Positions 41,601-50,536 of a stretch of DNA of 64,000 nucleotides are shown one piece after another. This DNA is from Prorocentrum cordatum. Taxonomy: Eukaryota; Sar; Dinophyceae; Prorocentrales; Prorocentraceae. A program made the position numbers and the translations under genes. Position 1 is the stretch's first letter, and every line of letters begins with the position of its first letter. The notes under the pieces are model-generated. The model saw nothing but the letters and a program-made list of their open reading frames with translations, had not been told where the DNA came from and made no database searches. The stretch covers positions 45,001 through 109,000 of the forward strand of contig CAUYUJ010021698.1 in assembly GCA_963575745.1 (NCBI GenBank), in the 5' to 3' direction.

Positions 41601-44600
41601 CGCCTCTTGCTCACGTCTCGTCCCGTTCCCCCGTCCTCCGCCCCTCTTTCCTGAGGAGCAGCTCCTCCCTGTCGCACCCCCAGACGTGTTGGTAGGGCGG
41701 GCCTAGCGTTTCCCCTGAATGTTCGTCGCCATGTGATCCTGAAGCTTGAAACTTGCAGCTGCTTGGCGAATGGAGGGAGGATCGCCTCACCGCCGTGAAC
41801 ATTATTTCAACAGTTTGCAACCATGTCTCTGATGTAGGGCGGGGCGTGTTCAAACTATGGTTCTCGTCTGAGCGTCGCGCACATTCGTCTGAAAGTTCCT
41901 AGCAGCTTCACGATTGCTGGGCGGGTGGTTTTCGAAAAGTGGCTCTCGCATGGGCGCCGCGCACGTTCGGTTGACAAGTTTGCCGCAATTTCACGGATGG
42001 AAGGCGGGCCGTTTTCGAAATGCGTCTCTCGGCTGAGCGCCGCGCACATACGTCTTATAGTTTGCAAGAACTTCATGGATGGAGGGTGGGTGGTTTTCAG
42101 AATGTGGTTCTCGCATGCGCGCCGCGCGCATTCATCGTGAAAGTTCGCAACAGCTTGAAGGATTGAGGGCGGTTCCTTTTGAAATGTGGCTCTCGCCTCA
42201 TCGCCGCGCACCCTGGTCTTGAACATTTGTAGCAGCTTCGGGGATTCGTACAGTGGAAGTCCCAGGAGTGGCGTTCTCGCGCGACTCCGGGTCGTCAGGA
42301 CACATTAGTCACATTGATTCGTTGCGTTGGAGTCCCAGTAGTTGTGTTCTGGCACGGCTTAAGATTGTCAGCGCGCAACACTGGTGCGTCCTCGGGGCCG
42401 TGAGCAGCAGAGGGCGGCGCGCGTAGGGCGGCTGGGCCCCAGGAGCAGCAGCGCGGAAAGGGCCGCTATTCCTCCTTTGACGACAACGACGAGATACTCA
42501 TCCAGCACGGGTACGCGACCTTCTTCGCCGTCACGTCTGCTGGGAAGGGGGGCGGGAGGAAGGAGGGAGGAAGTGGTCGCGGCAACAGCAGCGAGCAGAA
42601 GAATGACCAGGAATGGGGAGGAGGGGGAGGAGGAGGAGGAGGGCAAGAAGGCGGAGGAGGAGGAGGAGGAGAATTTTGAGCAGCATCAGCAGCGGCAGCA
42701 GCAGGAACAGGGGTGGGGCAGAAGGGGGCCGCGCCGACACCGCGGGGGCCTCGGAGGTCCCCGTGGGTGGTCATGGCCACGCTGCTGGGCACCCTCCTCG
42801 AGATCTGGATTGACCGGCAGAAACTGCTGCAAGACAGGCGCCCCCACTGGGGAGGCGGAGGCCAAGAGTTGAGTCGGGCACGTCCCTCTACAAGAACATC
42901 TATCCCCAAAACAGTTTTTCCTTATAGAATAAAAAATAGGCCTGGGACGATGAGTATACCATGTGTTACTCTTTCTTAAAACATGAGATGACTATTCTTG
43001 TATTTCTTCCATACGGTCCGGGCGCTGAAGAAGGAACTCTCTTCGTGGGGAGGGGCTCGGTGCTCCTTTCTTGTTTCACGGCTTGCCTACTGGTTCCCCC
43101 ACGTTTTCGATGTGGAAGTCGAAGTTTAATTTATGGAAGGAAGGGGCCTCCTCCCTTATTTAGGGTTCCTTAGGTCGACGCCTCGACTGTAACCGGCCTG
43201 TAGCGGGACATGCCCCACCCAAGCCACGACGGAGGACCGGAGCCCCCCTTGGAGCCGCGCGGAACTCTCCGCGCAGCCCTGGCGTGTCAGGGGAGCCTCT
43301 TCTGCGGGCCCCGGGGGGAGGGCGGTCGAACGAGCGACCCGCGACGGAAGGACGTGCTGAGGGCCTTGCCCACGTCGTGGATCTACTCGGAGGAGGAAAA
43401 GGTACCCATGCCTCGAAGAAGAAAAAACGCCATAAACATTAACTTTCGTCGCTCCGCGCGGATTTCTTGGATCCGCGCTGGGGCCCCCCAAGCGGCGAAT
43501 CTGGCGCCGCCCCTGGCGCGCTCCACGCGCCAAAGAGGGGGAGCAGCACAAATCCAAGAAATCCGCGCGGACCGTCGAAAGTTTGTGTTCATATGTTTTT
43601 CTTCCTCTAATGCCTCTACCCCCTCGCCCGTTGTCCCCTTTGTGGGCCTCCTGGGAGGCCCTCGTCGCCACCGCTGGATTTGCCTCGAAATCCTGGTCAG
43701 AACGCACCGCGGGAGAGGTCCTGGGGGCAGCGGTGTCGGTATCTTTTCGGTTTCCCCAGATAAGCTGGCGTCGTAGGTTTTGGGGGGCAGGGCGGAGGCA
43801 GGGAGTGAGCGGAGCAAGCAAGGAGGAGTGGAGCGAGGGAAGGGAGGCGGGAGGGAGGGAGGGAGGGAGGAAAACGGAGGGATGCGGAGAGGGAGGCAGC
43901 GAACGAGAGGGAAGCAGCGAACGACAGGGAAGGGGACGGAGGGAGGGAGGGCCTAGGGAGAGAGGAAGGAGCGAAGGAGGGAGCCAGGGGAGATCTGGTG
44001 GGGGATAGGAAGGTGGGCAAGGGAACAGAAGAGAACGGAAGAGAAGCGAAATCATGCGAATGCGATCGAAGGGGAGGGGATGTACGGAAGGGATGGGGAG
44101 AGGAGGGCGAATGAGCGAAGGAGACGTATAGCGAGCAGTAGAAGGTGGGGGAAGCGATCAAAACAGGCAGGGCAGAGGGAACGTGGGGAGTGACTGACAC
44201 CCCACCTCTCATGTGCCTCCCTTGTCACCTTCCCTTATCATCAGCCACATCTGCCTGCTACTCCTTATCCTCATGCGTTTCCTCACTTTCCTCCTCTTTC
44301 TACTGCTCTTCCACATTTACACAATAAAAATACTACTCTCCTCTTCCCCCAGTGAGGTGTCCTGGCCTCCTCCGCGTATTGCTGCTGACACAGGGTACCG
44401 CCAAGTTGCTGACGAAAATGTGCTTTCCCAATCCGGGCGTTTTCAGTTTGTTTTCTGAATGCCGCGTCTGCTGCAGCGTTGGCTGGATTTCCCCGCTTCC
44501 AGTCCTTCCAGATCATGTTCCCATGATAGCCTTGATGTCATTTCATCGTTTCGGTTCTTCCAAATCGTGTTCCTGTCCCAGCGTTGGCTTCGTTTTCGCG

Positions 44601-47600
44601 CTTACAGTCCTTCCAAATCGTGAACCATTGAAGCGCTGGTCTCACTTCAGGGGCTTCGGTCCTTCGAAATCGTTTTCCAGCTGCCCCGCTGATCTAAATT
44701 GCATGTCCCGTCATGTGTCATTTCGTGTTTCGTTCTGACTGTGTTGTCGAAATGAGTCGCGTTCTCGACGCGAGGCCGTGCTATGCCGTGCTATACCATG
44801 CCTCGCGTACTCTCTCGGGAACACTGCCCTGTTCGACATCTGACTCTGCGAATGAAGAGGCGATCTGTGCAATGGTACGAGATGGGAGGGGGGGCAGGAC
44901 GTCAGATATGGCGCTTGCGCACCTAGCTTGTCTCCCTCTCCCTCTCCATCTCCTCCTCGTCCTCCACCCACTGTTCGTGTTTCCACTCCTGCCGCCCCCC
45001 ACCATCCCCCCCCCCTCCTCCCCGTTCTCCCCCTCCTCTCAGCACACCCACCCAAGCAGCAAGCTTCCCAAAACTGCTGGCGGCCCCCCCCCCTCCCGGC
45101 CCCTCAGCCTTCCTTCCCCCTCTTGTCTGGCCCCTCTGCGTGTCCTGCCTGCCCTCCTGCAGCGTGGGCCTCTTTACTGGCATCAGGCCTCGCACTGGCA
45201 GCAATGCGCTCGGGCCTGCTTCACGGGGGCGCACAGCAGGGCCACTTAGGGCTCAGGAGGGGCTCGGGCTTCCGGGCCGTTCCGTCGGTCTGGGCTGGGG
45301 AAACGGATCGCAGCCGAGGCCTGCCGTGGCCAGGAGAGCCCCCCCGTTCCTTACCTGGCGTTCCACCTGGCAGTGCCGTGGCTGCATGTCGTGGTGCTGT
45401 CATGGAGAGAGAAGAGGAGATTGCCCACTCCTGGAGCACCCCGGGCAAAGGAAGAGGATGAGGAGGAGGAGGAGGAGGAGGAGGAGGGGCAGAACGGAGG
45501 AGGAGGAGGAGAGGGAGGAGGTGGAGGAGGAGGAGGAGGGAGGAAGACGACGACGAGGAGGACGAGGAGGAGGAGGAGGAGGAGGAGGAAGAGAGGGAGG
45601 TCCCGCCCGCCGCGCCCAGCCAGCGGCCGCTGCCGGTGAAAGCCCGCGCCAACGAGCCGTGGACGTCCGCCTTCGAGGCACCGCGGCGGCACCGCGAGCC
45701 ACAGCCGACGGCCGCCGCCGCCCGCCGCCGCTGTCGCCGCCGTCGAGGCCGTCGTCGGAGTCGTCACCGAAGCCGTCGCCGCCGTCGTATCGATCCCGCC
45801 GCCGCCGCCGTCGCCCGGCCGCCGCCGCCAGGGCCGTCGAGGTCGTCGTCCGAGTCGTGGCCGCAGACGCCGCCGCCGTCGTCGTCGGTGTCGTCGAGGT
45901 CGTCGTCGAGGTCGTCGTCGAGGTCGTCGTCGAGTCCGCCGCCGCCGTCCAGGGTTCCCGCGGGAGGAGCGGTGGCAGCTTTTGCGGAGGCTTTAAGAGG
46001 CTCTCGGGAGATCTGTGGTGAGGGCGTGAGGCTTGCCTTCGTCGGCGCCCGCGTGAGCTGGCGCGTGAGCCAGGATCGGAGGTCCGCCGAGGTGGCTCCT
46101 CCTCCCCCTTCTCGCCCACCCCCTCCCCCTTGGAAGACTCTCCCCTCTCCCCCTCTCCCCCTCTTCCTCCTCCTCCTCCTCCTCCTCCTCCTCCTCCTCC
46201 TCCTCCTCCTCCTCCTCCTCCTCCTTCTCCTCCCCCTCCCCCTCCTCCTCCTCCTCCGCCTCCTCCTCCTCCTCCTCCTTCTCCTCCTCCTCCTCCTCCT
46301 CCTCCTCCTCCTCCTCCAAAATTACTCAATATGAAAATACTCTCCCTCTTCCCCTGATGGCGTCCAGGTGATGGCCGCGCACCCTCCGCGTACCGTTTTT
46401 TTACACACAGGATCCCCGGGAAATCCCGGGAAACGACTCGCTGAGGCGCCAGCGTCATTTTTTCCCAAAATGCTGCTCTCGTTGAGGCGCCGGCCTCATT
46501 TCTGCTCCCGAATCGTTCCGAATCGTGCTCCCGCTGCAGCGTGGTCCTCATTTTCGGATCGGTGTTTGGCCTCCGTCGTTCAGGATGGCGTTCTCGCCCC
46601 AGCGCGGGCCTCTTTCTCGCGCGCCCATCCGCCCTGCCTCCCACCGCGCCGCACGCGCCACCACCACCACCACCTACCACAACCACTCAACAGCACCGCA
46701 CCATACCAACACCACCACCACCACGCAGCAGCACCACCACCACCTATCACCACCACGACCACCACCACCACCACCACCACCACCAACCACCACCACCACC
46801 ACCACCACCACCACCACCACCACCACGACAACCACGCACACACGCACGCACGCACGCACGTGCACCACCACCCACTACGCACGCGCGCGCGGAGCCACAG
46901 GTCCGCTACGACACGCGTATGCGGATAGAGAAAATCAGCGCCATGGTAAGGGATGGGAGGGAGGGGTAGGACGTCAGATATGACGCGAGCGCACCTAGCT
47001 TGCCCCTTCCCCCTCCACCACTCCCTCCTCTTCCCCCATCTCCCCCTCCCCTTCTTCCCCCTCCCCCAGGAAGTCGGTTCCTGGCCCTCTGGGCTCCGAC
47101 TTGCTCCTGCTGACCCTTCGGGTCTGGCTCTTGCGAGCCCCTCCGCCCGAAAACCGGGGGGGGGCCAGAGCCTTCGCCTCTCGGCTGCTGCTCGCTCGCT
47201 CGTTCCTCCTTGGCTCTGACTGCGGCTGCGCCCGGGACCGGCTGGGCTCGCAGACGCCGCCAAAAAGAGCAGCCGCCACCGAGTCCGCAGTTCTCGGTGA
47301 TGTGCCTGGCCGTCCTGCGCTGCGTCTCTGTGGTGTTTGGACGGTTGGAAAGGATCGGATGAATCCCCCGAGAGTTTCGACTGTTTCCTGGCGTGTTCGG
47401 ACGTTCCCGAACAGCGGTGAGGATTGCCCAAGCGTTTCCCCAGAAGGTCGCATGTGGTCTGACTCGTCCTTCCGGTGTCTGATCTTCGGGTCGAGCGGAG
47501 TGTGAGGAACAACCGAGAAGGGTGAGCGGAGGAGGAACAGGAGAAGGTTGCGAAGGCATTCACGAGTCCCCGCTCTGACCTCATGGTATGGCATTGATAA

Positions 47601-49844
47601 GCAGCTCCCAGCATCGGCACAGATGTGCTTTGTTTTGAGGATGTCAGAACTTACAGTACATTGCCATTCATGCTGCCCCAGCAGACTGTTTCATGATTCA
47701 GCCGTATGGTGACGTTGTCATGCCCCCCTGATGAGCACACGAAGATGCACGCATGTAAACAGTGCGCATATCCCTCTACGATCGCGGACATGTGGTAAGT
47801 GGCACACAAGCGAACAAGCAGAATGTGTGATGTCAGGACATGGTGTCTGGGTGTCAGCACAGATCTGTGTGCATGTGTTTGCAGATTGATGGTTTCATAT
47901 CGTAGTCACTTGCCCGTCGCTCTCTCGTTGCATTCCGCTGATCATCCTTGCAGCGCAGTGCCGCTAGGCCACGCATTCGTCTTCTTCTTCTTTCTGTCAG
48001 GGGCACTTTCCTTCAACAGTCACATGATCCCCCGCCTAGCTCCGCTCGCTGTCCCCATCTCTTCTAGTCCCCTCTATCACTATCCCACCGAGGTGTTTGG
48101 CTTCGTAGCGGCCTCCACCAACGTTTTGCTGCTGATCTTCGCTTCGGACTCCTTCGGGGAGTGGCGGCAGCTCGTGTGAGGAAGAAGTGTCACGTCGAGT
48201 GGTCTCGATCCGAAGCGAGCGAGGATGAGAGACAGGCTAAGCCGCAGGATGGGGATGGCTGCTCAGGACCAGAAGCAGGAGCATTCGGGGCTGGACAGAA
48301 CCCCCAACAGTGACACGTCGATTAGTGAATTGTCCGTTTTCGGTTTTCGAGAGGGCGCCGTGGCCGCTATTTTCCAGGCTTGCGCCCGCCAGGTTTGGGC
48401 CCGAAGTCGTTTTCACTAAACCACGTTTTACTAAAGGGGGGTCTGTCCATCCCCGGAGCATGGAGAAGCGGGGAGGGAACATGCACGAGTCGCATCAGCG
48501 GCATCGGCAGCGACAGCCGCGACACGGGTCGACGTAGGGGCTCTGCACGTCCAGAAAAGCGATCGTTGCTTTATTAACTTCAGGAGGGAAAAAAACACAC
48601 AGACACAATTAATCTTCGATTCCCAGGAAAATATGGGAAAATATGGGAATTGGGGGGGAAGACAAAAACCCAGAAAATATAGGAAAATATGGGGATTATT
48701 TTTATTTGTGTGTATTTATTTGTGTGTCCTAATTTCCCTTTATAATTGTTTTGCCGATCTGCGCGGGCCCTCGCACCCCCCCCCTCCCCCCCCTCAATGG
48801 AGTAGATCTTGGCTGTTTTGGGCGCCTGTTTCGAGCAGGTGGAGTCCCCTCGTAGGACGCACTGTTGCATACAGTCGCACTCATCAGAGGTCCGGAGCCA
48901 GATCCCCCCCCCCTCCCCCCCCCTTCAGCCCAATGTCGAAACGCCGAAGAAGGAAACGCTCACGTGGACGACAGCGGGGCGGCAGGGAGCGAGGACGGAG
49001 AGGGCTCGAGCTCTGGGCAAGAAGAGCGCGGCACGCGCATGCGCCAGCCCGTTGCTGGGAGGAGGCTGGTTCCAGCACGCAGAGATGCGGGGGCCGTCGT
49101 CTCGTGGCCACTTGGAGCTGCGTCTCGTGGAGCAGGCGAGAAGGCGGGGAGGAGGAGGAGGAGGAGGAGGAGGAGGAGGAGGAGGAGGAGGAGGAGGAGG
49201 GGGAGGGGGAGGGGGAGGGTGAGGAGGGGAGGAGGGGGAGGAGGAGGAGGAGGAGGAGGAGGAGGAGGAGGAGGAGGAGGGTGCTCGTGGATCTTCTGCG
49301 GGAGCCTCGGGCGGTCGAGGCAGCCCTGGGATTACGTTGCAGGGAGCCTGCTCGTTCCTCTTCGCCTCCCCGTGCTCAGCCTCGTCCCCGACTGCCGATC
49401 TCCGAGGCTGCCTCCTGCTGCGCTTCGTCTCCTCCTTCCTCTCCTCTGTTCTTCATCTGACGGCCTCCTCCTCCACCTGCGCATTCCTCCGAGCTGGCTC
49501 CCCATCATCATCTTCCCCCTCCGCCCTCCCCCCCCCTTCCTCCTCCTTTGGGGCCCGTTGCACTTCCCCTCCCGATGTTGATATTTATGATCGCCAATCT
49601 CTCTCTGCCTCTTCCTGAAGCCACCTGGACGCATCTTCCTCCTTTTCATGCTCAGTGGTGCTGCATTCCTCCTACGCATCCTCCTGAGAGTCATCGTCAT
49701 CTTCCTTGCCCTCGTCTCCGAGGAGCAGTACACGAACTTCACGCTGACTGAGAAGCTGACGCTCTTCGTCTACCTGGAGCACCTGCTCTTCCTGGCGAAG
49801 GTCATCACGAAGATGCTGTTCCCGGAGGCGCGGGCCCGCGCCCG
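29700..49844 (+). CDS. Anoctamin (TMEM16) family protein, second half (gene span)
   Basis: Eight exons in family order encode the anoctamin core: ENHRT loop, NSYFVLYYMAFFK, DCFLDIQGQLAVFVIF, LIEYFWPKLKR, DDNDEILIQHGYATFF, LLEIWIDRQKLL..RRP, FVAASTNVLLLIFASD and LFVYLEHLLFLAKVI. Family members are Ca2+-activated chloride channels or lipid scramblases. Aligned with mouse ANO1, positions E654, E702 (as D), E705, E734 and D738 keep an acidic residue, and N650 is shifted or replaced. The exons for the N-terminal cytosolic domain and first transmembrane helices were not found between the PUS10 stop and 29700, and a DIGIW exon is missing before 48093. The gene may be truncated or those exons diverged. 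Confidence 0.88.
29835..29999. mobile_element. Introner-like TIR element, copy 8
   Basis: 165 bp, TTAAGTCGGGCCTGTCCCTC ... GACATGCCCGACCTGA; flanks CGCTGGCG / CGCTGCCG (7 of 8). It abuts the open frame of the first recognised anoctamin exon. Confidence 0.9.
30645..30935. repeat. (CGACCA/CGACGA)n array
   Basis: CGACGACGACCACGACGACG tract in the anoctamin intron. Poly-Thr and Asp/His frames are artefacts. Confidence 0.92.
31416..31545. mobile_element. Foldback element copy
   Basis: CTTTCGGAGCTCCGCGCGGA left, CGCGGAGTTCCGAAAG right, GCGCTCCGCGCGCCAGG core. Confidence 0.8.
31548..31719 (+). repeat. Dispersed repeat (AAACACCCTGCTTGCC family), copy 3
   Basis: AAACACCCTGCTTGCCTCCA, GAAGTCGATGGACGTCCTGG, CGAGCTCCTACTGTAATG. 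Directly follows a foldback element. Confidence 0.82.
31910..32075 (+). repeat. AT-rich dispersed repeat (AATATGGGAA family), copy 2
   Basis: CAGGAGGGGAAAAATCACAC, CAAAATGGGAAAATATAGCA, GTGTATTTATTTGTGTGTTC. Confidence 0.8.
32408..32469 (+). CDS. Anoctamin exon A (NSYFVLYYMAFFKQ)
   Basis: NSYFVLYYMAFFKQHR corresponds to the FVNSYxxxFYxAFFK helix of anoctamins. GA donor AGG|GACGGC at 32470. The 255-nt intron to exon B preserves the frame. The acceptor CCGAG|GGG is the best nearby choice, but the first two or three residues are uncertain. Confidence 0.85.
32725..32817 (+). CDS. Anoctamin exon B (CFLDIQGQLAVFVIF)
   Basis: Acceptor CTGCAG|GAA, GT donor ACG|GTCCCG; 31 codons. ELFGVEMNCMRQDCFLDIQG and QLAVFVIFRLT match the GGCLMELCIQLSIIM helix of ANO1-type proteins, including the Cys and the acidic residue before the Q-L pair. 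Confidence 0.88.
33940..34440. repeat. (CGA)n-type array, degenerate
   Basis: GACGACGACGACG with CAACGGCGACTACCGACG-type interruptions, pyrimidine-poor. In the large anoctamin intron. Confidence 0.88.
35325..36120. repeat. 0.8-kb (CGA)n array
   Basis: CGACGACGACG repeats with GGGAGGAGGGAGGA interruptions from 35720. Gives poly-Asp and poly-Thr frames on + and poly-Ser/Val frames on -. Confidence 0.93.
36195..36557. repeat. 182-bp tandem repeat, two near-identical units
   Basis: GGACGCGCGATTTCGAAATC recurs at exactly 182-bp spacing (GGATTTCGGCATACGCGCGC, CTTCGTCCATTTTTTTTGCA also match). A degenerate third unit is at 36.65-36.79 kb, and distant relatives occur around 37.77-38.08 kb. Confidence 0.93.
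36985..37215. repeat. TTGTGCAATCTATG short-period array, locus 1
   Basis: Degenerate units of about 20 bp such as GTGGTGCAATACGTGTTGTG, TTGTGCAACCGATGTGG. Same family as 38283-38695. Confidence 0.85.
38283..38695. repeat. TTGTGCAATCTATG short-period array, locus 2
   Basis: About 20 units like TGTGGTGCAACATATGTTGT and TATGTTGTGCAATCTGGGTG. All frames are Cys/Val-rich artefacts. 38690-38880 continues as GGCGGCGAC-rich repeats. Confidence 0.88.
39176..39226 (+). CDS. Anoctamin exon C (LIEYFWPKLKR, Ca2+-site Glu)
   Basis: A 17-codon micro-exon with acceptor CCTCAG|GTG and GC donor CAG|GCATGC. VMNLIEYFWPKLKRAVQ aligns with NNLFEIGIPKMKK of ANO1. The Glu corresponds to the Ca2+ ligand E654, and the Asn is one position off N650. 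Phase 0 on both sides. Confidence 0.82.
39423..39632. mobile_element. 210-bp element with GCTTAATCC core, copy 2
   Basis: Same length and highly similar to 8907-9116. It is bordered by a 29-bp direct duplication (ACATGCTGCCCCAACATGGA and 9 more bases) at 39394-39422 and 39633-39661. In the anoctamin intron after exon C. Confidence 0.88.
40090..40325. repeat. TTCTCAGAAGGC inverted repeat region
   Basis: Several CTTCTCAGAAGGC / GCCTTCTGAGAAGG units face each other. Related to 58975-59180, where GAAGGCCTTCTCAGAAGGC and CTTCTGAGAAGCC recur with GCCGCCGATC downstream. Confidence 0.6.
40600..40772. mobile_element. TIR element (CCACCCCAACCCAACC)
   Basis: CAAGCCACCCCAACCCAACC and GGTTGGGTTGGGGTGGTCTG are inverted about 130 bp apart around TTGGCCCTCCATTTCCAGTG. 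Single copy here. Confidence 0.7.
40785..40930. mobile_element. Foldback element (GCTGCATGCAGCTGG family), diverged
   Basis: GGGGAATGGGGGGCGAAATC, TGCTGCGCACAGCCGGTTTC and GCGCAGCTGGTGCGCCCACC, with CAGCTCTTTGCTGC at the right. Confidence 0.6.
41259..41358. other. Assembly gap (100 N)
   Basis: Exactly 100 N, a conventional unknown-size gap, between CTCCTCCT and a (GTGTGG)n tract. It lies in the anoctamin intron after exon C, so no exon is known to be lost. Confidence 1.
41359..41600. repeat. (GTGTGG)n microsatellite at gap edge
   Basis: TGTGGGTGTGGGTGTGGG to about 41500, then a GTGTGTGT tract. Probably continues into the gap. Confidence 0.93.
41765..42240. repeat. About 80-bp minisatellite, six degenerate units
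   Basis: The motif TGGCTCTCGCATGGGCGCCG recurs near 41783, 41861, 41941, 42023, 42103 and 42185. Each unit has a following CGCACxxTCGTxTTGA..AGTTTGC block. Confidence 0.85.
42443..42534 (+). CDS. Anoctamin exon D (DDNDEILIQHGYATFF)
   Basis: Acceptor CCCCAG|GAG, GT donor AC|GTCTGC. YSSFDDNDEILIQHGYATFF matches the acidic helix start EYxExIIQFGFVTLF. D and E occupy the Ca2+-ligand positions E702 and E705. The junction with exon E gives a spacing to the next motif identical to ANO1. Confidence 0.9.
42757..42868 (+). CDS. Anoctamin exon E (TLLEIWIDRQKLL..RRP)
   Basis: Acceptor CGGAG|G; SPWVVMATLLGTLLEIWIDR and QKLLQDRRP match PLAPLFALLNNIIEIRLDAxKxxxxxRRP. Both Ca2+ ligands of this helix (E734, D738) are retained as E-x-x-x-D. 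The 3' end is set at the boundary of the introner-like element at 42869; an earlier donor (GACAG|GCGCCC) is possible. Confidence 0.88.
42869..43222. mobile_element. Introner-like element with a nested element, at anoctamin exon E
   Basis: TTGAGTCGGGCACGTCCCTC ... GACATGCCCCACCCAA, flanked by GCCAAGAG / GCCACGAC (6 of 8). About 165 bp of its 354 bp (43010-43175) is a second dispersed repeat also found inverted at 17.84-18.02 kb. It begins immediately after the anoctamin coding block. Confidence 0.82.
43010..43175 (-). mobile_element. TIR element (TACxGTCGGGGC), copy 2, nested
   Basis: CGGTCCGGGCGCTGAAGAAG ... TTAGGGTTCCTTAGGTCGAC. Reverse complement of 17836-18016, inserted inside the 42869-43222 element. 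Confidence 0.78.
43414..43609. mobile_element. Foldback element copy
   Basis: CGTCGCTCCGCGCGGATTTC left and AAATCCGCGCGGACCGTCGA right around a GGCGCGCTCCACGCGCC core, with AGAAGAAAAA / TTTTTCTTCC at the outer ends. Confidence 0.85.
44874..45030 (+). repeat. Dispersed repeat (AGGACGTCAGATATGGCGC), copy 1
   Basis: GGTACGAGATGGGAGGGGGG, AGGACGTCAGATATGGCGCT, GCGCACCTAGCTTGTC and a CTCC-rich tail, matched at 46940-47070. Confidence 0.75.
45455..45600. repeat. (GGA)n array
   Basis: GAGGAGGAGGAGG, GGAGGTGGAGGAGG and GACGACGACGAGGAGG segments. Confidence 0.88.
46145..46318. repeat. (TCC)n array
   Basis: CCCTCTCCCCCTCTTCCTCC then continuous CTCCTCC to 46317. Confidence 0.92.
46652..46870. repeat. 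(CCA)n array
   Basis: CACCACCACCACC with ACAACCACTC and CACGCACGCACG ends; reads as poly-His, poly-Thr or poly-Pro. Confidence 0.9.
46940..47070 (+). repeat. Dispersed repeat (AGGACGTCAGATATGACGC), copy 2
   Basis: GGTAAGGGATGGGAGGGAGG, AGGACGTCAGATATGACGCG, GCGCACCTAGCTTGCC, then a CCCTCC tail. Confidence 0.75.
48093..48175 (+). CDS. Anoctamin exon F (FVAASTNVLLLIFASD)
   Basis: Acceptor CCGAG|GTG, GT donor GT|GTGAGG. VFGFVAASTNVLLLIFASDS matches the LAVIxNAxxIAFTSDF helix. The expected preceding segment (DIGIWYxIL) was not found between 42.87 and 48.09 kb. Confidence 0.8.
48578..48745 (+). repeat. AT-rich dispersed repeat (AATATGGGAA family), copy 3
   Basis: Close to copy 1 over its full length by eye (CAGGAGGGAAAAAAACACAC ... 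TGTGTGTCCTAATTTCCC). Fragments also lie at 4252-4285, 5585-5640 and 7595-7660. Confidence 0.85.
48749..48960 (+). repeat. Segmental repeat shared with 4517-4712
   Basis: TTGCCGATCTGCGCGGGCCC, GGAGTAGATCTTGGCTGTTT, CCTGTTTCGAGCAGGTGGAG and GTCGAAACGCCGAA recur in the same order at both sites. Each copy is preceded by an AT-rich repeat or a remnant of one. Confidence 0.88.
49148..49282. repeat. (GGA)n array
   Basis: GGAGGAGGAGG with a GGGGGAGGGGGAGG centre, about 440 bp before anoctamin exon G. Confidence 0.92.
49723..49844 (+). CDS. Anoctamin exon G (LTLFVYLEHLLFLAKVITKM)
   Basis: Acceptor TCCGAG|GAG. EQYTNFTLTEKLTLFVYLEH and LLFLAKVITKMLFPE match the last conserved helix (LAARLAFVIVFxxLVxxxxxxxxxxIPDxP). 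The end is not fixed: GAG|GCGCGG (GC) and CGG|GTACCA (GT) donors both lie at 49826-49845. Further C-terminal exons were not recognised. Confidence 0.8.
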
Positions 49845-50536
49845 GGTACCAGAGGCCGCCGAAGTCCGCCCCGGACGTTGCGTTGCTCCTCCTCTCTGGC
49901 GGTCTGGTTCCCCAAAGGTGCGATCGGAATCCCTGCTCGTGCCTGCTCTTCCTCCCTGCGCCTTCCCACGCCTCCCTCCTCGACGTCGTCTCCTTCGCTT
50001 TTCCTCATGATGGCAGTGGCCCCGAGGGTCATCCACGATGTACGCTTGCGGCCACCGTTCCCTACAGGCTGGCGGCGCACGGCAGCTGGGCCCTGCGACG
50101 GGTTTTTTGGTAGATTCAGGCGGCGATGGCCCGCCAGCGACGCCAGCGAAGGCGTTCACGGTTGAACTCCGCACGATCGAACGACGTCAAAGCACTGAGG
50201 GACATGGTATAACGCCACAGGACCCTACGGAATTCAACCTCCAACGATCGGGGCCGCGATCGATTCGAGGTTGAACGATCGAGGCGGTGTCAAAAACCTT
50301 TGCGCGAGCCAACGCCGCGCGAACCTGCCGTAACCAGTCCCAGGGCCATCATCTCAGGTCCTCGACGTCGCCGCCCTCCCCCTCGCCCCACGCAGGGCCC
50401 CGCGCAGGTGGCAGGGAGGAGGGACGTGGCCGAGCGATCGGCGATCGACGGTGCCTCGGCCCAAGGTGCCCCCCGCTTTTTTCGCCTCATTCCGGAGCCC
50501 CAGGGGCCCTCTGGGCCTCGTGGGGAGTACTCTCCA

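Larger units (their letters stand above)
43223..48092 (+). other. Anoctamin intron region, no exon recognised
   Basis: Holds a foldback element (43.41 kb), purine-rich GGGAGGGAGG (43.78-44.13 kb), decayed 70-bp repeats with TTCCAAATCGT (44.46-44.70 kb) and GGA, TCC and GTCGTC arrays (45.45-46.32 kb). CCACCA repeats lie at 46.65-46.87 kb. The expected DIGIW-type anoctamin exon should lie here but was not found. Confidence 0.5.
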
